From Oncomelania hupensis (taxonomy: Eukaryota > Mollusca > Gastropoda > Littorinimorpha > Pomatiopsidae): a stretch of DNA of 64,000 bases. Each line of letters opens with the position of its first letter. Position 1 is the stretch's first letter. Below the pieces are notes generated by a model. It saw nothing but the letters and a program-made list of their open reading frames with translations. It had not been told where the DNA came from and made no database searches. Positions 25,601-33,094 of the stretch are shown here, in pieces. Position numbers and translations under genes: made by a program. Location: assembly GCA_036898135.1 (NCBI GenBank), contig CM072515.1, positions 18,479,437-18,543,436 of the forward strand. The letters run 5' to 3'.

Positions 25601-27971
25601 ATTGAGTACCTACTCTCTTGAGGGTGGGGAAGGTAAAGCAGCGAGGGAGAGAGTTGGGCATCACCCTCATTACGCTGGCCCAAGATAAGTGTGATCTCCA
25701 ACATCACGTTCCCCTACGGCCACAAGGCTATAGGACTACCTTTACCTTTACTTTTTATTCAGTTCCGCTCCCTGCCTGGCAGACCTGGTCTGTCTTCATA
25801 TAAAAGTTATGTATTCCTTTTGATAAATGACCTGTATCCTTTTACACTTCCTGGCATCCGGCCCTCCTCCCTCCCTCTGACCTATGTTGCCTTGCCTTGG
25901 CGTCCCTTTTGCCACCCTGCTATACCTCCGTCCTACCACTTCGACGCCGTAAATCTTCCGCCTCAAAGCACTCTTCCTGCTGCTTGCTGCAGCAGCCTCG
26001 AGCGCTCCTTCTACATTGATCTCCAATCCGCAAAATGACCTCTTATTTCATCGGCACTCACCAATCCAAGTCCCCTATATGCTTACGTGTCCCGGGACGT
26101 TAATCTACCATACCACCATACCACCAGTTGGACAGTCATATCCCAGTTGTAGTAAGTCCTACTGCATCAGGCTAACTTTGTACTGGGAAATTCTGTAGTC
26201 GGTAGTCCAAACCCAACCTACCTAATATTAGTTGTGTGTTTGAAATTTTGCTGGGGGAACAAACCGGAGTATCCGGAGAAAACCCTCGAGACGTTGCCCG
26301 ATTGGGATTTGGGATTTTTTAAATTTTGATTTTCGACTTAATTCTTCATCCGTGCGGGTGAAATTCGGGCTGGTTTCTCAGCAAAAGCGCGGCAGACGCT
26401 CGAGCTGCGCCACCCAGGACAAGGGGACAACACGACCTATGGTACATGTGTGTGTATGGGCAATTCTGGTACTCATTCCTCTAGAATACCAGCGTTAGGA
26501 TCTGTAAAGTTAGTGCGTTCGAACGCATGCGCCATAAAATCCTAGATCTCGGTATACACTATCATCCGAAACAGTAGATGACCTCATAAGTCTCATATCT
26601 AAGTTAATGTTTTTAGCCACTTGTAGGAATCAAACCCACGCCCAGTTCTAACTTTGGCATTGGAGACCAACGTGCTACCGCGACGCTAGCAAGCCATCCT
26701 ACGTGCACCAAGCCAACCCATTCTCTTCGGCTTAGGAAACCGGCTTCTACAAGTAGCCCATTGCGCAACCAGGCCATGTAACAGGTCTTATATATCAAAC
26801 AGTCTTTATCTCTTTACATAATATACATAAGCTCATTATATAACGTTAACGTCTCTTTATATACTATAAATCTTTCAGTTTTATTGAGTATTGTAACATT
26901 TGCTGGAAGACTCAGGTTGAGAAATATTATATGTAAATAATTACATGCCTTGCACAAGATTCTCTTATGCTGTTGCATGGTTAGATTTAAGAAACAAAAA
27001 AGAGAGTTCCACCTTAAGTGCAAAAAAAAGCACTTTGTTATAACCGATGCACATATCAGCTACAGGAGGTAGCTTGAAACTCTCCCACTCCCCCACCCCC
27101 TTTAAAAAAAATCGATAATACAAATTATATTGTATTGCATTATACTGTATTGTATCGTAGTGTAGTGTAGTGTAGTGTATAATACTCTTCCTTCTACAGT
27201 AATCATTGGCTCTAGTAGCATTTCTTTTGCTGATAGTGTTAGAAACCTTGGAGTTATCATGGATTCCTCTCTTTCAATGAAGAAACATGTCACCAAAGTC
27301 TGTCAAAAATGCTACTTCGAGTTGAAACGAATCATTTCAATAAGGCGGTTCCTCACAGATGATGCAACAAAATCCCTAGTCACTTCCTGTATTGTGTCTA
27401 GATTAGATTATTGTAACTCGCTTCTTGCTAAATGTTCTGATGCTACACTTCAACCACTGCAAAAAGTTATTCTGCCGCTAGACTTATTTTTAGAAACTAA
27501 TCGCCGTCAAACTTGCACTCCTCTTTTGAATGAACTCCTATGGCTTCCTGTTTCAGAGAGGATAAGGAATAAAGTCGCATCCATATGCTTCAATATAATC
27601 ACTGGATCAGATCCTGTCTATCTTACAGAAATGGCATCTCTCTATACACGCTCGAAATCTCTGCGTTCTTCACATGACTGTGACTCCGTCAGGGTCGGAC
27701 TCTGTGACTGTGACTCCGTCAGGGTCGCTTTAAACCTAAGACTCATGATTTTCGACCTTTTTCTGTCTATGGACTTCAGCTCTGGAACTCACTTCCTTTT
27801 CACATCAGGCATTGTTCATCTCTCGTATCTTTCAAGTCCAGCCTCAAAGCATACCTCTTTCAGCAGTAGTCAGCACAAGTAGATAGTGTTAGAGTAAATG
27901 TGTGTTTCTCTGTGCAAGATTTATGTGTGTGTGTGTGTGTGTGTGCATGTCTCCTCCTCATATCCCCCCTC

Positions 27972-28055
<84 letters not shown>

Positions 28056-28374
28056 AGCAGATTAGAAACTATGATAACCGATGCAAATACAAAAGAATGC
28101 TTTGAGGATATCTTTGGAAAACTCCTTCGTTGTCCGTAACTTGGAAGTTTCTATGGTCAATTGTTTTAAGAACATTTTATTTTCTAAAAATTTAAGCGAG
28201 CAACATTATGTCATTTAAATGTTTTGCTGTTGGTTAAAGAGCATACACAGCTATCTAACTGTGACTGTACTGACCGTTGCAATGTTGAGGCTCTCTCCCT
28301 CTCCCACCCTTCCTCTGCCTCTGCCTGTTTGTCTGTCTGTCTATCTGTCTGTCGGTCTGTCGGTCTGTCTGTCG

Positions 28375-28430
<56 letters not shown>

Positions 28431-31276
28431 ACAACAAACAAAAAAAAAACTAAACAAAAGAAAACAAATTTGTATTGTCGCTGTATACTCGTCATTATCA
28501 ACATCATCGTCGTCCTCATCATCATCATCATCATCATCATCATTATCACCACCAATATCATCATTATTATCATTATCATCATCAGCATGCTGATTTATCA
28601 GTGTCACGATAAATACTATTGGCCTGGATGAAAACAAACAAATAAAGAAAGAAAGTAAGCAGATACAGCAAACAAAACAAAACAAAAAAATCTCCTCCAT
28701 TAGTTTCAGAGAAAAGTGCAAAACAGTAACAGCCGGACGCCGGACACCCGAGCCAAAACCAATATTTCCCCAACTTACGTTCGGGAAATAACCAGTTTAT
28801 TTATCTTTTGACGTCGACATTGTTTTTAAAAAGTAATAAAGCACTCTCTTCTCACTGCTATCTCAGTGAAGTTGTTTGTGCTGGTGTATGATTAGTGCAG
28901 TAGTAAGCTATTACACGCTTTAACGAAAGTATATAACTCGTGCACTGACCAGGTCGCACTTGTCGGCCTCTGATGACGTTCTGGCCTTGACGGAGAAGAG
29001 CGCTTCGCGGATAGCCAGGCGGTGCTCCGTGGGACACGTCAGGTGCAGCATGTCGCACGGTGTGTTGCATTGCGTCACCGTCCGCTCCTGCACGATAGCT
29101 GCGTCAAACACACAAAACCCCATGGAGTTACATTGGTCATTGCTAATTATAGTGATGAGGAGGATGAGGAGGAGGAAAAGAAAAAAGAATAATAATGAGG
29201 AGGAGGATTTCTTTTTACATTGTACGTTGCCAGCTCAAAAATAGCTGACCAACAGTAATCTAACTCAAGCCCCCCAAGGCGCTAACTTGCTGCACCTTCT
29301 AGCGCCTCGGACAACTGAGAGATCGTTGAACAAGCGAGTGAGAATAGGAGAATTCCGTGCTGGCAGGGTGTGGTTTGTGTAGCCGGCACTCAACCCTCTA
29401 GGTCATGAGCGTCAGGGTCTTTAAAGTCTGTGCGACGAAATGCATGCGTGCACAGCCTAGGTCCCGGGTTATACTCTCGTCCCAAGGAGTAGGGGTGCAG
29501 CGCTGTCTGTGTATCAGACAACAAGGATTTGGTGAAATCGTAACTTGCATAGATACAATAAATCCTGGTTTTTAAATCAGATCCTGAGACCGGTCAGTTA
29601 CTAAGTCACCTGGGCGAAGGTCGCAATACTGGTCTATTATTAGATCGTTGTCTGCACGCTACCGTCCTTCGTGCAAAAATAGAATAATTATACTGCATTG
29701 ACCTATGTTTTTAGGATGAAATTTGGCCATACTGGTTAGCTTGTTGTAAGTGTCGTATATTGTCGCCTGAATGTAATACTGCGTAAATCAATCATAATGG
29801 CGATTAATATCACATCAGTCAAATTTGTGATTATCACCACATCACAATCATTATTGTGTTCTCACATCACAATCATTATTGTGTTCTCACATCACAATCA
29901 TTATTGTGATCATCATCATAGCATCACATGATCTCACATCACAATCATAATTGTGATCATCATCATAGCATCACATGATCTCACATCACAATCATTATTG
30001 TGATCATCATCATAGCATCACATAATCTCACATGACAATCATTATTGTGATCATCATCATAGCATCACATGATCTCACATCACAATCATTATTATGATCA
30101 TCATCATAGCATCACATGACCTCACATCACAATCGTAATTGTCATTGAGTCACGCACAGTACCATAGACCTATTTTATTTTCAGCCGGCGATGAAACAGC
30201 CAGTAATAATGCGAAACGACCATTGTATTGCCTTATGTCGCAGTGTGATTTGTTTGTAAACAATGACGAAGAAGCAGCGTAGTGGATTTAAAGTTTAAAG
30301 CATCGTCCACTAAGGTGCGAATAAGTAACTGGCTCTGGTAGGTGAAGGAGAAGGAGTGGAGGTTTAGCGCCGCACTTATAAAGCTGGCCCTTGACAATGG
30401 GAGGAGTAAATGGAGGTAGGAGAGGTGGAGTCGCTAACGCCTTTCTTTCCTAACAATAGAACTGTTACCTCGTTCCACAGCCGTAGCTCAGTGGTACAGT
30501 GTTCGCCTGACCCAGGTTCGAATCCCGTTATGGGTAAGATAAAAGTGGTAAATTTTCACTGTCCATCTTAGCAGTATGATTGATCGGGTGGTTCAGTGTT
30601 GATTTAGGTCCCTACCTCTGTTTTCCTGGGATGATTGTCCACGTCTGTCATATCGCCAAAGGTGGATGTAAACATTACACTTTTATGTTCATTCATTGTT
30701 ACCTTTCTTGGCAGAGTTAACATGAAGTCGAGATGACTCGACTATTATAACTCAATCCACTGAGACTTTTTAATTTTATTTTATAATACCAAGATGAGAT
30801 CTAGATAAGACTGAGACTTTTGTAAGATGGGTGCGAAATACATTACTTGCAGGACTCAGTTGACTGACGTTAAACTTTAAAACAGGACTTCATCACAGAA
30901 ATCTAAACAAATCGTAACAAGTTTAATGAAGCCTTTGCATTGTGAAAATGAATATAAATTTGGATTTATTCGTCACCTTCACCTTCCGCATCCACAAGAG
31001 CAGCGCACTGCCCAGGACAAGGGGGAACTGGACCAATAGTGCACGTTGCGTGTATTGTTGTTTTGGGCACCCATCCGTCTAAGACATGAGCGTCAGGATC
31101 TTTAAATTACTTGCAGTGGAAGATATGCGTGCATACATTATACCTCGGTTTATACTCTCATCCGAAGGAGTTGTCTTTTCCTTACCTGCCAAACTTGAAA
31201 TGACTGCTACAGCCCAAAGCACCACAAACACAGAGTATTCCTGACAGTTGGAGCCCGCGCTGGCCATCTTGGGCAC
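7130..31276 (-). CDS. Secreted cysteine-rich protein with SUEL-lectin-like and CUB-like regions, six exons, 3' end not found
   Basis: Exons (minus strand, all with AG/GT borders): 31276-31186, 29098-28950, 22525-22300, 12842-12628, 10334-10163, 7219-7130. End phases 1,0,1,0,1,1 match every join, giving 314 codons so far. Exon 1 encodes MPKMASAGSNCQEYSVFVVL and a further hydrophobic run, a classical signal peptide; a second ATG lies three codons in. Exons 2 and 3 give a cysteine pattern (CNTPCDMLHLTC..IREALFSV..C, then CTGSRACGV..ACPFF..HTVLDYVC) like the SUEL/galactose-binding lectin domain, with two N-glycosylation sequons (NCT, NDT). Exons 4 and 5 (CRCTAESINW, SVFVVDIRL, FIWIGFE) look CUB-like. 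Exon 6 adds NEIEDIRLSCG. The protein is probably exported to the cell surface or extracellular space. Function unknown. Introns of 2-9 kb carry most of the mobile elements of the first half, including the LTR retrotransposon in intron 3. An alternative exon 4 donor at 12607 also keeps phase 0. Domain names are inferred from pattern only. Confidence 0.72.
7220..7280 (-). repeat. Pentanucleotide (TATTG/TACTG)n overlapping the exon 6 acceptor
   Basis: About 11 imperfect copies of a 5-base unit. On the minus strand the last unit ends TATTGCAG, which is the splice acceptor of exon 6 (7219-7130), so the array supplies the polypyrimidine/branch region. Confidence 0.8.
7752..8868 (+). mobile_element. 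SINE family A copy, split by a 719-bp retroposon
   Basis: A 5'-truncated copy begins with the B-box half of the tRNA head (GGTTCGATTCC), followed by the central domain and body to 8040. After the insertion (8041-8759) the body resumes with CAGAATAAAACGCCTATAGC and runs into an (ATT)n tail at 8791-8866. Confidence 0.88.
8041..8759 (-). mobile_element. Non-autonomous retroposon R1, copy 1
   Basis: Flanked by a 15-bp target duplication (TGTTGGTTACAGAAT at 8026-8040 and 8760-8774) within a SINE. On the minus strand it starts CCCCTTGGGGTCATGAGC and ends GGACCTAAAGCAAC plus an (AATC)n tail, typical of target-primed reverse transcription. It contains a TATAAATA-like stretch near 8585 and a G-tract at 8619-8634. 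No long ORF. Other copies: 42340-43039 (same 5' terminus), 63202-63729 and a scrap at 55785-55838. It could be a SINE-like parasite of a LINE sharing its 3' end. Confidence 0.85.
8881..8948 (+). repeat. GA-rich low-complexity tract
   Basis: Imperfect (GGA/GA)n purine tract following the SINE tail. Confidence 0.9.
9138..9348 (-). mobile_element. tRNA-like SINE with oligo(A) tail (second family)
   Basis: On the minus strand the head GGGAGCGTTGTGGCCAAGTG resembles a Leu/Ser-type tRNA with an A box, and GTGGGTTCGAGCC gives the B box. The body ends GGATAATAAACTGCAGC followed by about 20 A (the T-run at 9138-9157). The long anticodon-side region and tail make it a SINE, not a functional tRNA gene. 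Confidence 0.7.
9349..9817. other. Unassigned sequence
   Basis: Two overlapping open frames of 101 and 137 codons exist on the plus strand but show no recognisable motif, splice context or codon pattern. I see no supported gene. Confidence 0.5.
9818..10036 (-). mobile_element. RTE-like LINE 3' fragment
   Basis: The minus strand encodes SGLAKTILQGTVQGGRRRG and KKRWEDNIREWTGLTLSEAM, the C-terminus of the same family as 3837-5275. It is 5'-truncated within that block and lacks a clean (GGATA)n tail. Confidence 0.9.
10506..11310. mobile_element. Inner foldback element, about 205-bp terminal inverted repeats
   Basis: Ends are TGTCACGGAAGGAAG and its inverse CTTCCTTCCGTGACA. Arms are 10506-10715 and 11110-11310, enclosing a 394-bp CT-rich loop. 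It is flanked by TGCAC on both sides, a likely 5-bp target duplication. The loop shows no transposase. Confidence 0.75.
11411..11955. mobile_element. Inner foldback element, about 150-bp terminal inverted repeats
   Basis: Arms 11411-11562 and 11806-11955 start TCTGAAACACCCGGTAC and its inverse (one base different), and meet around GAAATTGCGCTTTTTCCGT. The loop is about 240 bp and carries no ORF of note. Confidence 0.75.
12330..12530 (-). mobile_element. SINE family A, 3' part, diverged
   Basis: An (AAT)n tract at 12332-12381 is followed by AGCGCGGCGATCTTA and GTGACTGCATCC, the inverse of the family A body. The head and central domain are absent. Confidence 0.65.
12860..13387. other. Intron sequence without recognised features
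   Basis: Lies just upstream (minus strand) of exon 4 of the secreted-protein gene. No ORF or repeat was recognised before the RTE-like copy starts near 13388. Confidence 0.5.
14556..15626 (+). repeat. 5' LTR of the Gmr1-like element
   Basis: 1071 bp, TG...CA. Contains four copies of a 10-base GAGCTATCCC-type repeat near 14929-14970, a TATA-like TGTATAGAG near 15362 and an AATAAA at 15379-15384, consistent with promoter and polyadenylation functions. The 15362-15420 segment is the part best conserved in the solo LTR at 60818-62306. Confidence 0.95.
15634..15651 (+). promoter_or_regulatory. Candidate primer binding site
   Basis: A TGG-initial stretch (TGGCGAGCCTAGCCAGGA) starts 8 bases after the 5' LTR. 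The cognate tRNA was not identified. Confidence 0.35.
15995..20503 (+). CDS. Gag-pol polyprotein, order gag-PR-INT-RT-RNaseH
   Basis: 1502 residues from the ATG at 15995; an upstream in-frame TTG is not used as start. Residues 30-145 form a charged Glu/Lys/Ala coiled coil. A capsid-like region spans about 165-340. One CCHC knuckle (CSFCNRNNHSTAEC) lies near 391. The protease motif YDTGLS is near 457 with VLGCRY downstream. Integrase has the zinc-binding H-H-C-C segment (CHQCQRY near 668), catalytic D (VDIVGPL, near 699), D (RTDNGSQF, near 759) and E (GQVERLNG, near 795), then a GPY-like C-terminus (WRGPYRV). RT follows with CIDFRLLN and FMDDILIAT (near 1208), then RNase H (TDASDLGLGAVL, near 1359; GADYLSRH near the end). 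All catalytic residues are present. Gag and pol are fused with no frameshift or stop, so any gag excess would need another mechanism. It looks potentially active. Confidence 0.95.
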   Translation: MSDPVALRLRFKELGEALHLAGGDLIAYINAEVEKQEAKAERAAEREAKKLEAAERAAEREQKKAELEAEREAKKLEAEQKKLALEAEQKKLELEVEQKKAALAAEREAEVRKWEYERAEKEKERAEKEKERQHELELRRLGSGASSSSSTPPHSDQLEVASNPVQGMSFPLGTFNEREEGLDLYLTRFERLATEYKLDPTHWSFKLSQGLRGKAYDIYSKLPTDRVTDYHKVKEALLTGFELTGECYRQKFRTNRRVKGESYAQFADRLSTTLDKWISQSATAKTYDGLTELLVWEQLRETMTPELRTFSVEQGAERLEDLVKVADRYVAAHGEAKSFRRDLKPNGKEAQKRSPNREERTANKPNNPRPGQNKGPNTEFGKRGPAKQRRYCSFCNRNNHSTAECFKLAAQRREERESRPAHRVLTQSSGNKPHTIGDHPSVTDTVKVNGKEANCLYDTGLSYDAIVSESLVSRADLTDKTVDLQGADLTKPTTICPIAWIEVESRYVTGRIQAAVLQKPLYDLVLGCRYVFLGTPPKTVEIAAVQTRAQAKTQPPQPEFAPNPGLEEIKTAQKEDTSIAKCFQKLPKAHTPPHKGDFYMEEGVLHRQGDGDHTQLVLPATLRAQVLELGHSMPLSGHMGIGATVQRISAHYYWPGITEDVKRYVKSCHQCQRYSPRHHTVPVTLGPSVVVGVPFQQVSVDIVGPLPMTKKRNRFLLTLVDACTMWCEAVPLPAIDTKKIADALIAIFTRVGFPDSIRTDNGSQFTGRLMQDVFELIQVHHIRTPPYHPASNGQVERLNGTLLTILRKVADDNPEAWDTYVNAALFAYRETPHAATGYTPSTLLFGRPLAGPLEALRRSWTEAKIDDTPRGATKYVADLQETLKATWKKAGEALKKARARQAKYYNRHAKDRELQVGNQVLLLLPSGTNKLDIAWRGPYRVTAKKSKTVYQVEVNGRARYHHINLLKKYTDRPATPSTHNLLAIAIAEEGESMETNAVEYPLHSKETYKDVILNGDLAAKQQQQVLQVIRQHQTVLTDRPGRTDLVEVTLTVTDPTPVRQKLYPMPLSQQQAIKEEIDTLLAAGIISESTSPYSAGTVLLRKPNGEHRLCIDFRLLNAVTQFQPEPLPDQTDLFAKLQRAKYFSRIDLSKGYYQIPVRPQVRKYLAFSTMEGHFEFNVLPFGLHNAPSIFSAMMRKLLAPLSSEHLHSFMDDILIATPTWEEHVTLLRQLLARLRDTGLTARPTKCQIGFTELEFLGHTISQGSLRPVEKTVKRLLDAPRPKTKKEVQSFLGLCGFYQKFIPNYNSIAVPLTNGTRKIAPDKVVWTAECETAFQTLKDRMTSAPVLHLPDLTQPFVLRTDASDLGLGAVLLQRDPKNAETLFPVAYASRKLRPAETHYATSEKECLGLVWAIQKFQLYLYGTHFTVQVDHQPLSFLAASKSLNSRLMRWALTLQAYSFQIEYIPGKENHGADYLSRHLVEDTAAVAHPTQLRATAPEFVPAQ
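20661..20671 (+). promoter_or_regulatory. Candidate polypurine tract
   Basis: TTGAGGGAGCC directly abuts the 3' LTR start. It is short and imperfect, but in the expected place for plus-strand priming. Confidence 0.4.
20672..21742 (+). repeat. 3' LTR of the Gmr1-like element
   Basis: 1071 bp, same ends and length as the 5' LTR, one visible base difference. The internal small ORFs are identical in both LTRs because the DNA is identical, not because they are coding. Confidence 0.95.
22613..22696 (+). repeat. (CAT)n/(CTC)n microsatellite
   Basis: About 25 trinucleotide units, mostly CAT, next to exon 3 of the secreted-protein gene. Confidence 0.95.
22700..23580. other. Non-coding, possible 5' UTR of the gag-only LINE
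   Basis: No ORF with recognisable motifs. The T-rich second half runs into the gag frame near 23581, so part is probably the 5' UTR of that element. Confidence 0.4.
23581..25104 (+). pseudogene. LINE ORF1 (gag) with three CCHC knuckles, frameshifted
   Basis: The frame opens near 23583 (MGKKRPL). It encodes a Ser/Pro-rich N-terminus, then a conserved gag core (SLSWKVADTLQAIMGPGG). A one-base shift near 24140-24155 moves the reading to the next frame (YLIGCVSQAQQRRLLAC). Three knuckles follow: CHQCHKFGHIKKFC, CPSCGLSDHSGAQC and CPNCLGDHSATNNNC (24509-24665). A second shift near 24840-24890 leads to a C-terminal helix (WAAIQKLESLVVNLAQTVAG) that ends at 25104. The knuckle set is that of I/Jockey-type LINE gag proteins, which bind the element RNA. 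No endonuclease or RT follows, so this copy cannot move itself. Confidence 0.85.
25105..25760 (+). mobile_element. 3' part of the gag-only LINE remnant
   Basis: After the gag stop a short open stretch (FIRWALRAVLTDSTL) and an AATAAAG near 25515 are followed by a segment ending GGCTATAGGACTACC and a (TTTACC)n-like tail near 25738-25757. The whole ORF2 is absent between gag and tail. Confidence 0.55.
25761..26250. other. No gene recognised
   Basis: Pyrimidine-rich unique sequence; short ORFs overlap on both strands with no motif. Confidence 0.5.
26255..26300 (-). mobile_element. SINE family A central-domain fragment
   Basis: Contains ACCGGAGTATCCGGAGAAAA, the inverse of the family A core, with neither head nor tail attached. 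Confidence 0.6.
26395..26780. repeat. Dispersed repeat family D with two tRNA-like segments
   Basis: CACCCAGGACAAGGGGA to CTATCATCCGAAACAGT (26410-26575) aligns with 31003-31172. Then, on the minus strand, GCGGTAGCACGTTGG and GGGTTTGATTCC resemble A and B boxes of a tRNA (26625-26700). A 5' tRNA half follows at 26718-26778. These are SINE parts joined together. Confidence 0.5.
26790..27125. other. No gene recognised
   Basis: AT-rich unique sequence with one 69-codon frame that shows no motif. Confidence 0.5.
27130..27882 (+). pseudogene. L2/CR1-like LINE, C-terminal RT fragment
   Basis: Encodes SVRNLGVIMDSSLSMKKHVT, SRLDYCNSLLAKC, LLNELLWLPVSERI and, in another frame, YGLQLWNSLPFHIRHCSSL to KAYLFQQ and stop. 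These are the thumb and post-RT blocks of LINEs of the L2/CR1 group. Frame breaks lie near 27475 (the usual NSAARLI block is replaced) and 27680-27735, where a segment of about 31 bases containing GACTCCGTCAGGGTC is duplicated. The tail is (GT)n then (ATT)n. Confidence 0.85.
27927..28055 (+). repeat. (GT)n and (ATT)n microsatellites at a LINE 3' end
   Basis: (GT)n at 27927-27946 and about 27 ATT units at 27973-28054. Confidence 0.95.
28324..28590 (+). repeat. Compound microsatellite (CTGT)n-(CT)n ... (CAT)n
   Basis: CTGT/CGGT units at 28327-28383, about 22 CT units at 28384-28427, then CAT-rich units at 28500-28588. The long Ser/Leu, Arg/Glu and Asp/Met frames across it are repeat artefacts. 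Confidence 0.95.
29391..29500 (+). repeat. Dispersed repeat family D copy
   Basis: Contains TCATGAGCGTCAGGGTCTTT and GGTTATACTCTCGTCC, shared with 31086-31165. Confidence 0.6.
29826..30150 (+). repeat. 47-bp minisatellite with a hairpin core
   Basis: Five imperfect 47-bp units (first at 29887, second at 29934) follow two or three shorter 27-bp-type units. Every unit carries the palindrome CACAATCATTATTGTG or a variant, plus GATCATCATCATAGCATCAC. It lies in intron 1 of the secreted-protein gene. Confidence 0.9.
30480..30698 (+). mobile_element. tRNA-derived SINE, family C
   Basis: Head GCCGTAGCTCAGTGGTACAG (A box) and GGTTCGAATCC (B box) are followed by a body (TCACTGTCCATCTTAGCAG; GTCTGTCATATCGCCAAAGG) and an (ATTC)n-type tail (TTCATTCATTG). 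Part of the tRNA anticodon stem is missing, so it is not a functional tRNA. Copies at 51791-52200 and 59866-59921. Confidence 0.8.
31003..31172 (+). repeat. Dispersed repeat family D copy, adjacent to exon 1
   Basis: GCCCAGGACAAGGGGGA through AGACATGAGCGTCAGGATC to CTCTCATCCGAAGGAG. It ends about 13 bases from the donor of exon 1 of the secreted-protein gene. Confidence 0.65.
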
Positions 31277-32330
31277 TTTTATCCAGCAGCAGTTAAAGAT
31301 GAACTGTGTTTCCTTTATAGGCCAAAATCCACGGAAGATTAAAAAAAATAGTAATCACTCAGAAAAGTGAAAACAATCTTTTAGTACACTTCACTTTTCT
31401 TGACAAAAGAAATTAAAAAACAACAAAAACAAAATGAACCAGTATCGTCAAACCACAATTGCACCGATGAGATCGAGATTTATAATTATGGGAACATTTT
31501 TCAGCAGTAATCAATCACTTGTTGCGTCCAAACAGTTTTAAGCACTTGCACATTTGAACTTTTTTTTTTTTTTTTTTTTTTTGTTGTTGTTGTAGGAAGC
31601 TTTACGTCAAACTTCTTTGTCAACTTCTTGGGTAAAAAATGTTTGAATCATTTGTAGTGAGTTTGTTAGTATTGTGTTGTTGTGGGATGTAATAGTTAAA
31701 AACTTCCAATAAACACGACTGGTTTGGAGGAAGCCGAGATTAGTTAAAACGCCCGCACTGTTTCACTTTTAAAAGAAACCTGTAAATTTTTCGTCGGCGT
31801 ATGCCTATAAGCTTTTTACAATCTCGGCTTGTCGGCTTGTTGTGATCGAAAGTCATGAATCAAATTGTAGTTGTAGCAGTTAGTACATGATTCAATGGTA
31901 GTTGTAGTAGCAACTTTTTGGAGTAACCCAGTCGTTGAGTCCTGCTATTTAGTAGCTGAACTTCCGTTTCTATCACAACAACTAACTTGGAGGGGGTCTA
32001 GATACTACTCCTGGCGTGAAAGCTAAAAAGTGCAAGAGATGAGCAAAGCACACAACTGTTGGACGCTTCAGAGGTTAGGCACACAGCACGTAATCCTCCC
32101 AACTGGGACCTCCTCCACGTTGATTCCTTTGGACACAGTTTCGCTTTCTTTTCACTTCCCCGCAGGGGATAGGGAGGGAGGAAGTAGGGTTAGGGAAAGA
32201 GAGGGAGAGAGAGACGGGGAGGGAGTGCACCTTCTCCATTTTTCCACGACGAGCCCTTTTGGACACAGAGTAGCGTTTTTCATTTGACTTCTCGCAGGGA
32301 AGAGGGAGGAGTGAAAGATGGGAAATAGAG
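31277..32330. other. Upstream region of the secreted-protein gene
   Basis: Contains the 5' flank of exon 1 and a T-run at 31560-31582. I found no convincing core promoter motif and no other gene. Confidence 0.4.

Positions 32331-32333
<3 letters not shown>

Positions 32334-32372
<39 letters not shown>
32334..32372 (+). repeat. (GA)n microsatellite
   Basis: Nearly pure GA units inside a wider purine-rich stretch (32165-32390). Confidence 0.95.
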
Positions 32373-32377
<5 letters not shown>

Positions 32378-32754
32378 TGAGGTTGAAGGGGGTGTGTGGG
32401 TGGAGGTGCCAAGGACTGGCAACATTTTTACATGAGACTGGGAGCTTTCGGAGATGGCAAAAAAGTGTAATGCTTCACCAACCATACAACATCATTTTAA
32501 TTGACTTTAAAAACACACACACACACACAAAACTCTAATGTAAATTGAGTCTAATGGCAACATTTTCAAAGGGATCAAGGCAAACATTGTTAGGCCTATA
32601 TTTATTTCAAATCACGTTGCAACTTACATTAAATTAAATGAAATAAATAATAATTACTAACTGCTATTGCTCAGGGAGACAGGCAGTGTGTGTAAAACAC
32701 AAGTGATAAAGGTGTCTCGCCCAAAGAGATATGGAACTGGAGTTTATTGATAGC

Positions 32755-33036
32755 ATCTTGGAGAGGCTATTGAGGTCACCGAGGGTTTTCTCCGGGTACT
32801 CCGGTTTCCTCCCTCCCTTCAATAATGGTACTTAAGGCAATCTAAAATTTCACAAATTAAAAAAAAAATCGATTTCCTTTCCGTCTTCTATTAGCGACGT
32901 TTCTGTACACCACATGTTTGAGTGATGATTGTGTGTTTGTTGTGTATGAAGGAGTGTTTGTAATTTGTGAGCGTGTGTGTTGGTTACAGATCGCCGCGCT
33001 TTAAGTCTGCTTTAGGAATAAGGCGCCTATAACATC

Positions 33037-33093
<57 letters not shown>
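32755..33093 (+). mobile_element. SINE family A, lacking the tRNA head
   Basis: Starts at GAGGCTATTGAGGTCACC, followed by the conserved central domain (GGGTTTTCTCCGGGTACTCC). The body runs to GATCGCCGCGCTTTAAG and the (ATT)n tail spans 33037-33093. Confidence 0.85.

Positions 33094-33094
<1 letters not shown>

Noticed and set aside
29826..30150. CRISPR-like regular repeats
   Set aside because: Units are contiguous with no unique spacers, in animal DNA; it is a minisatellite.
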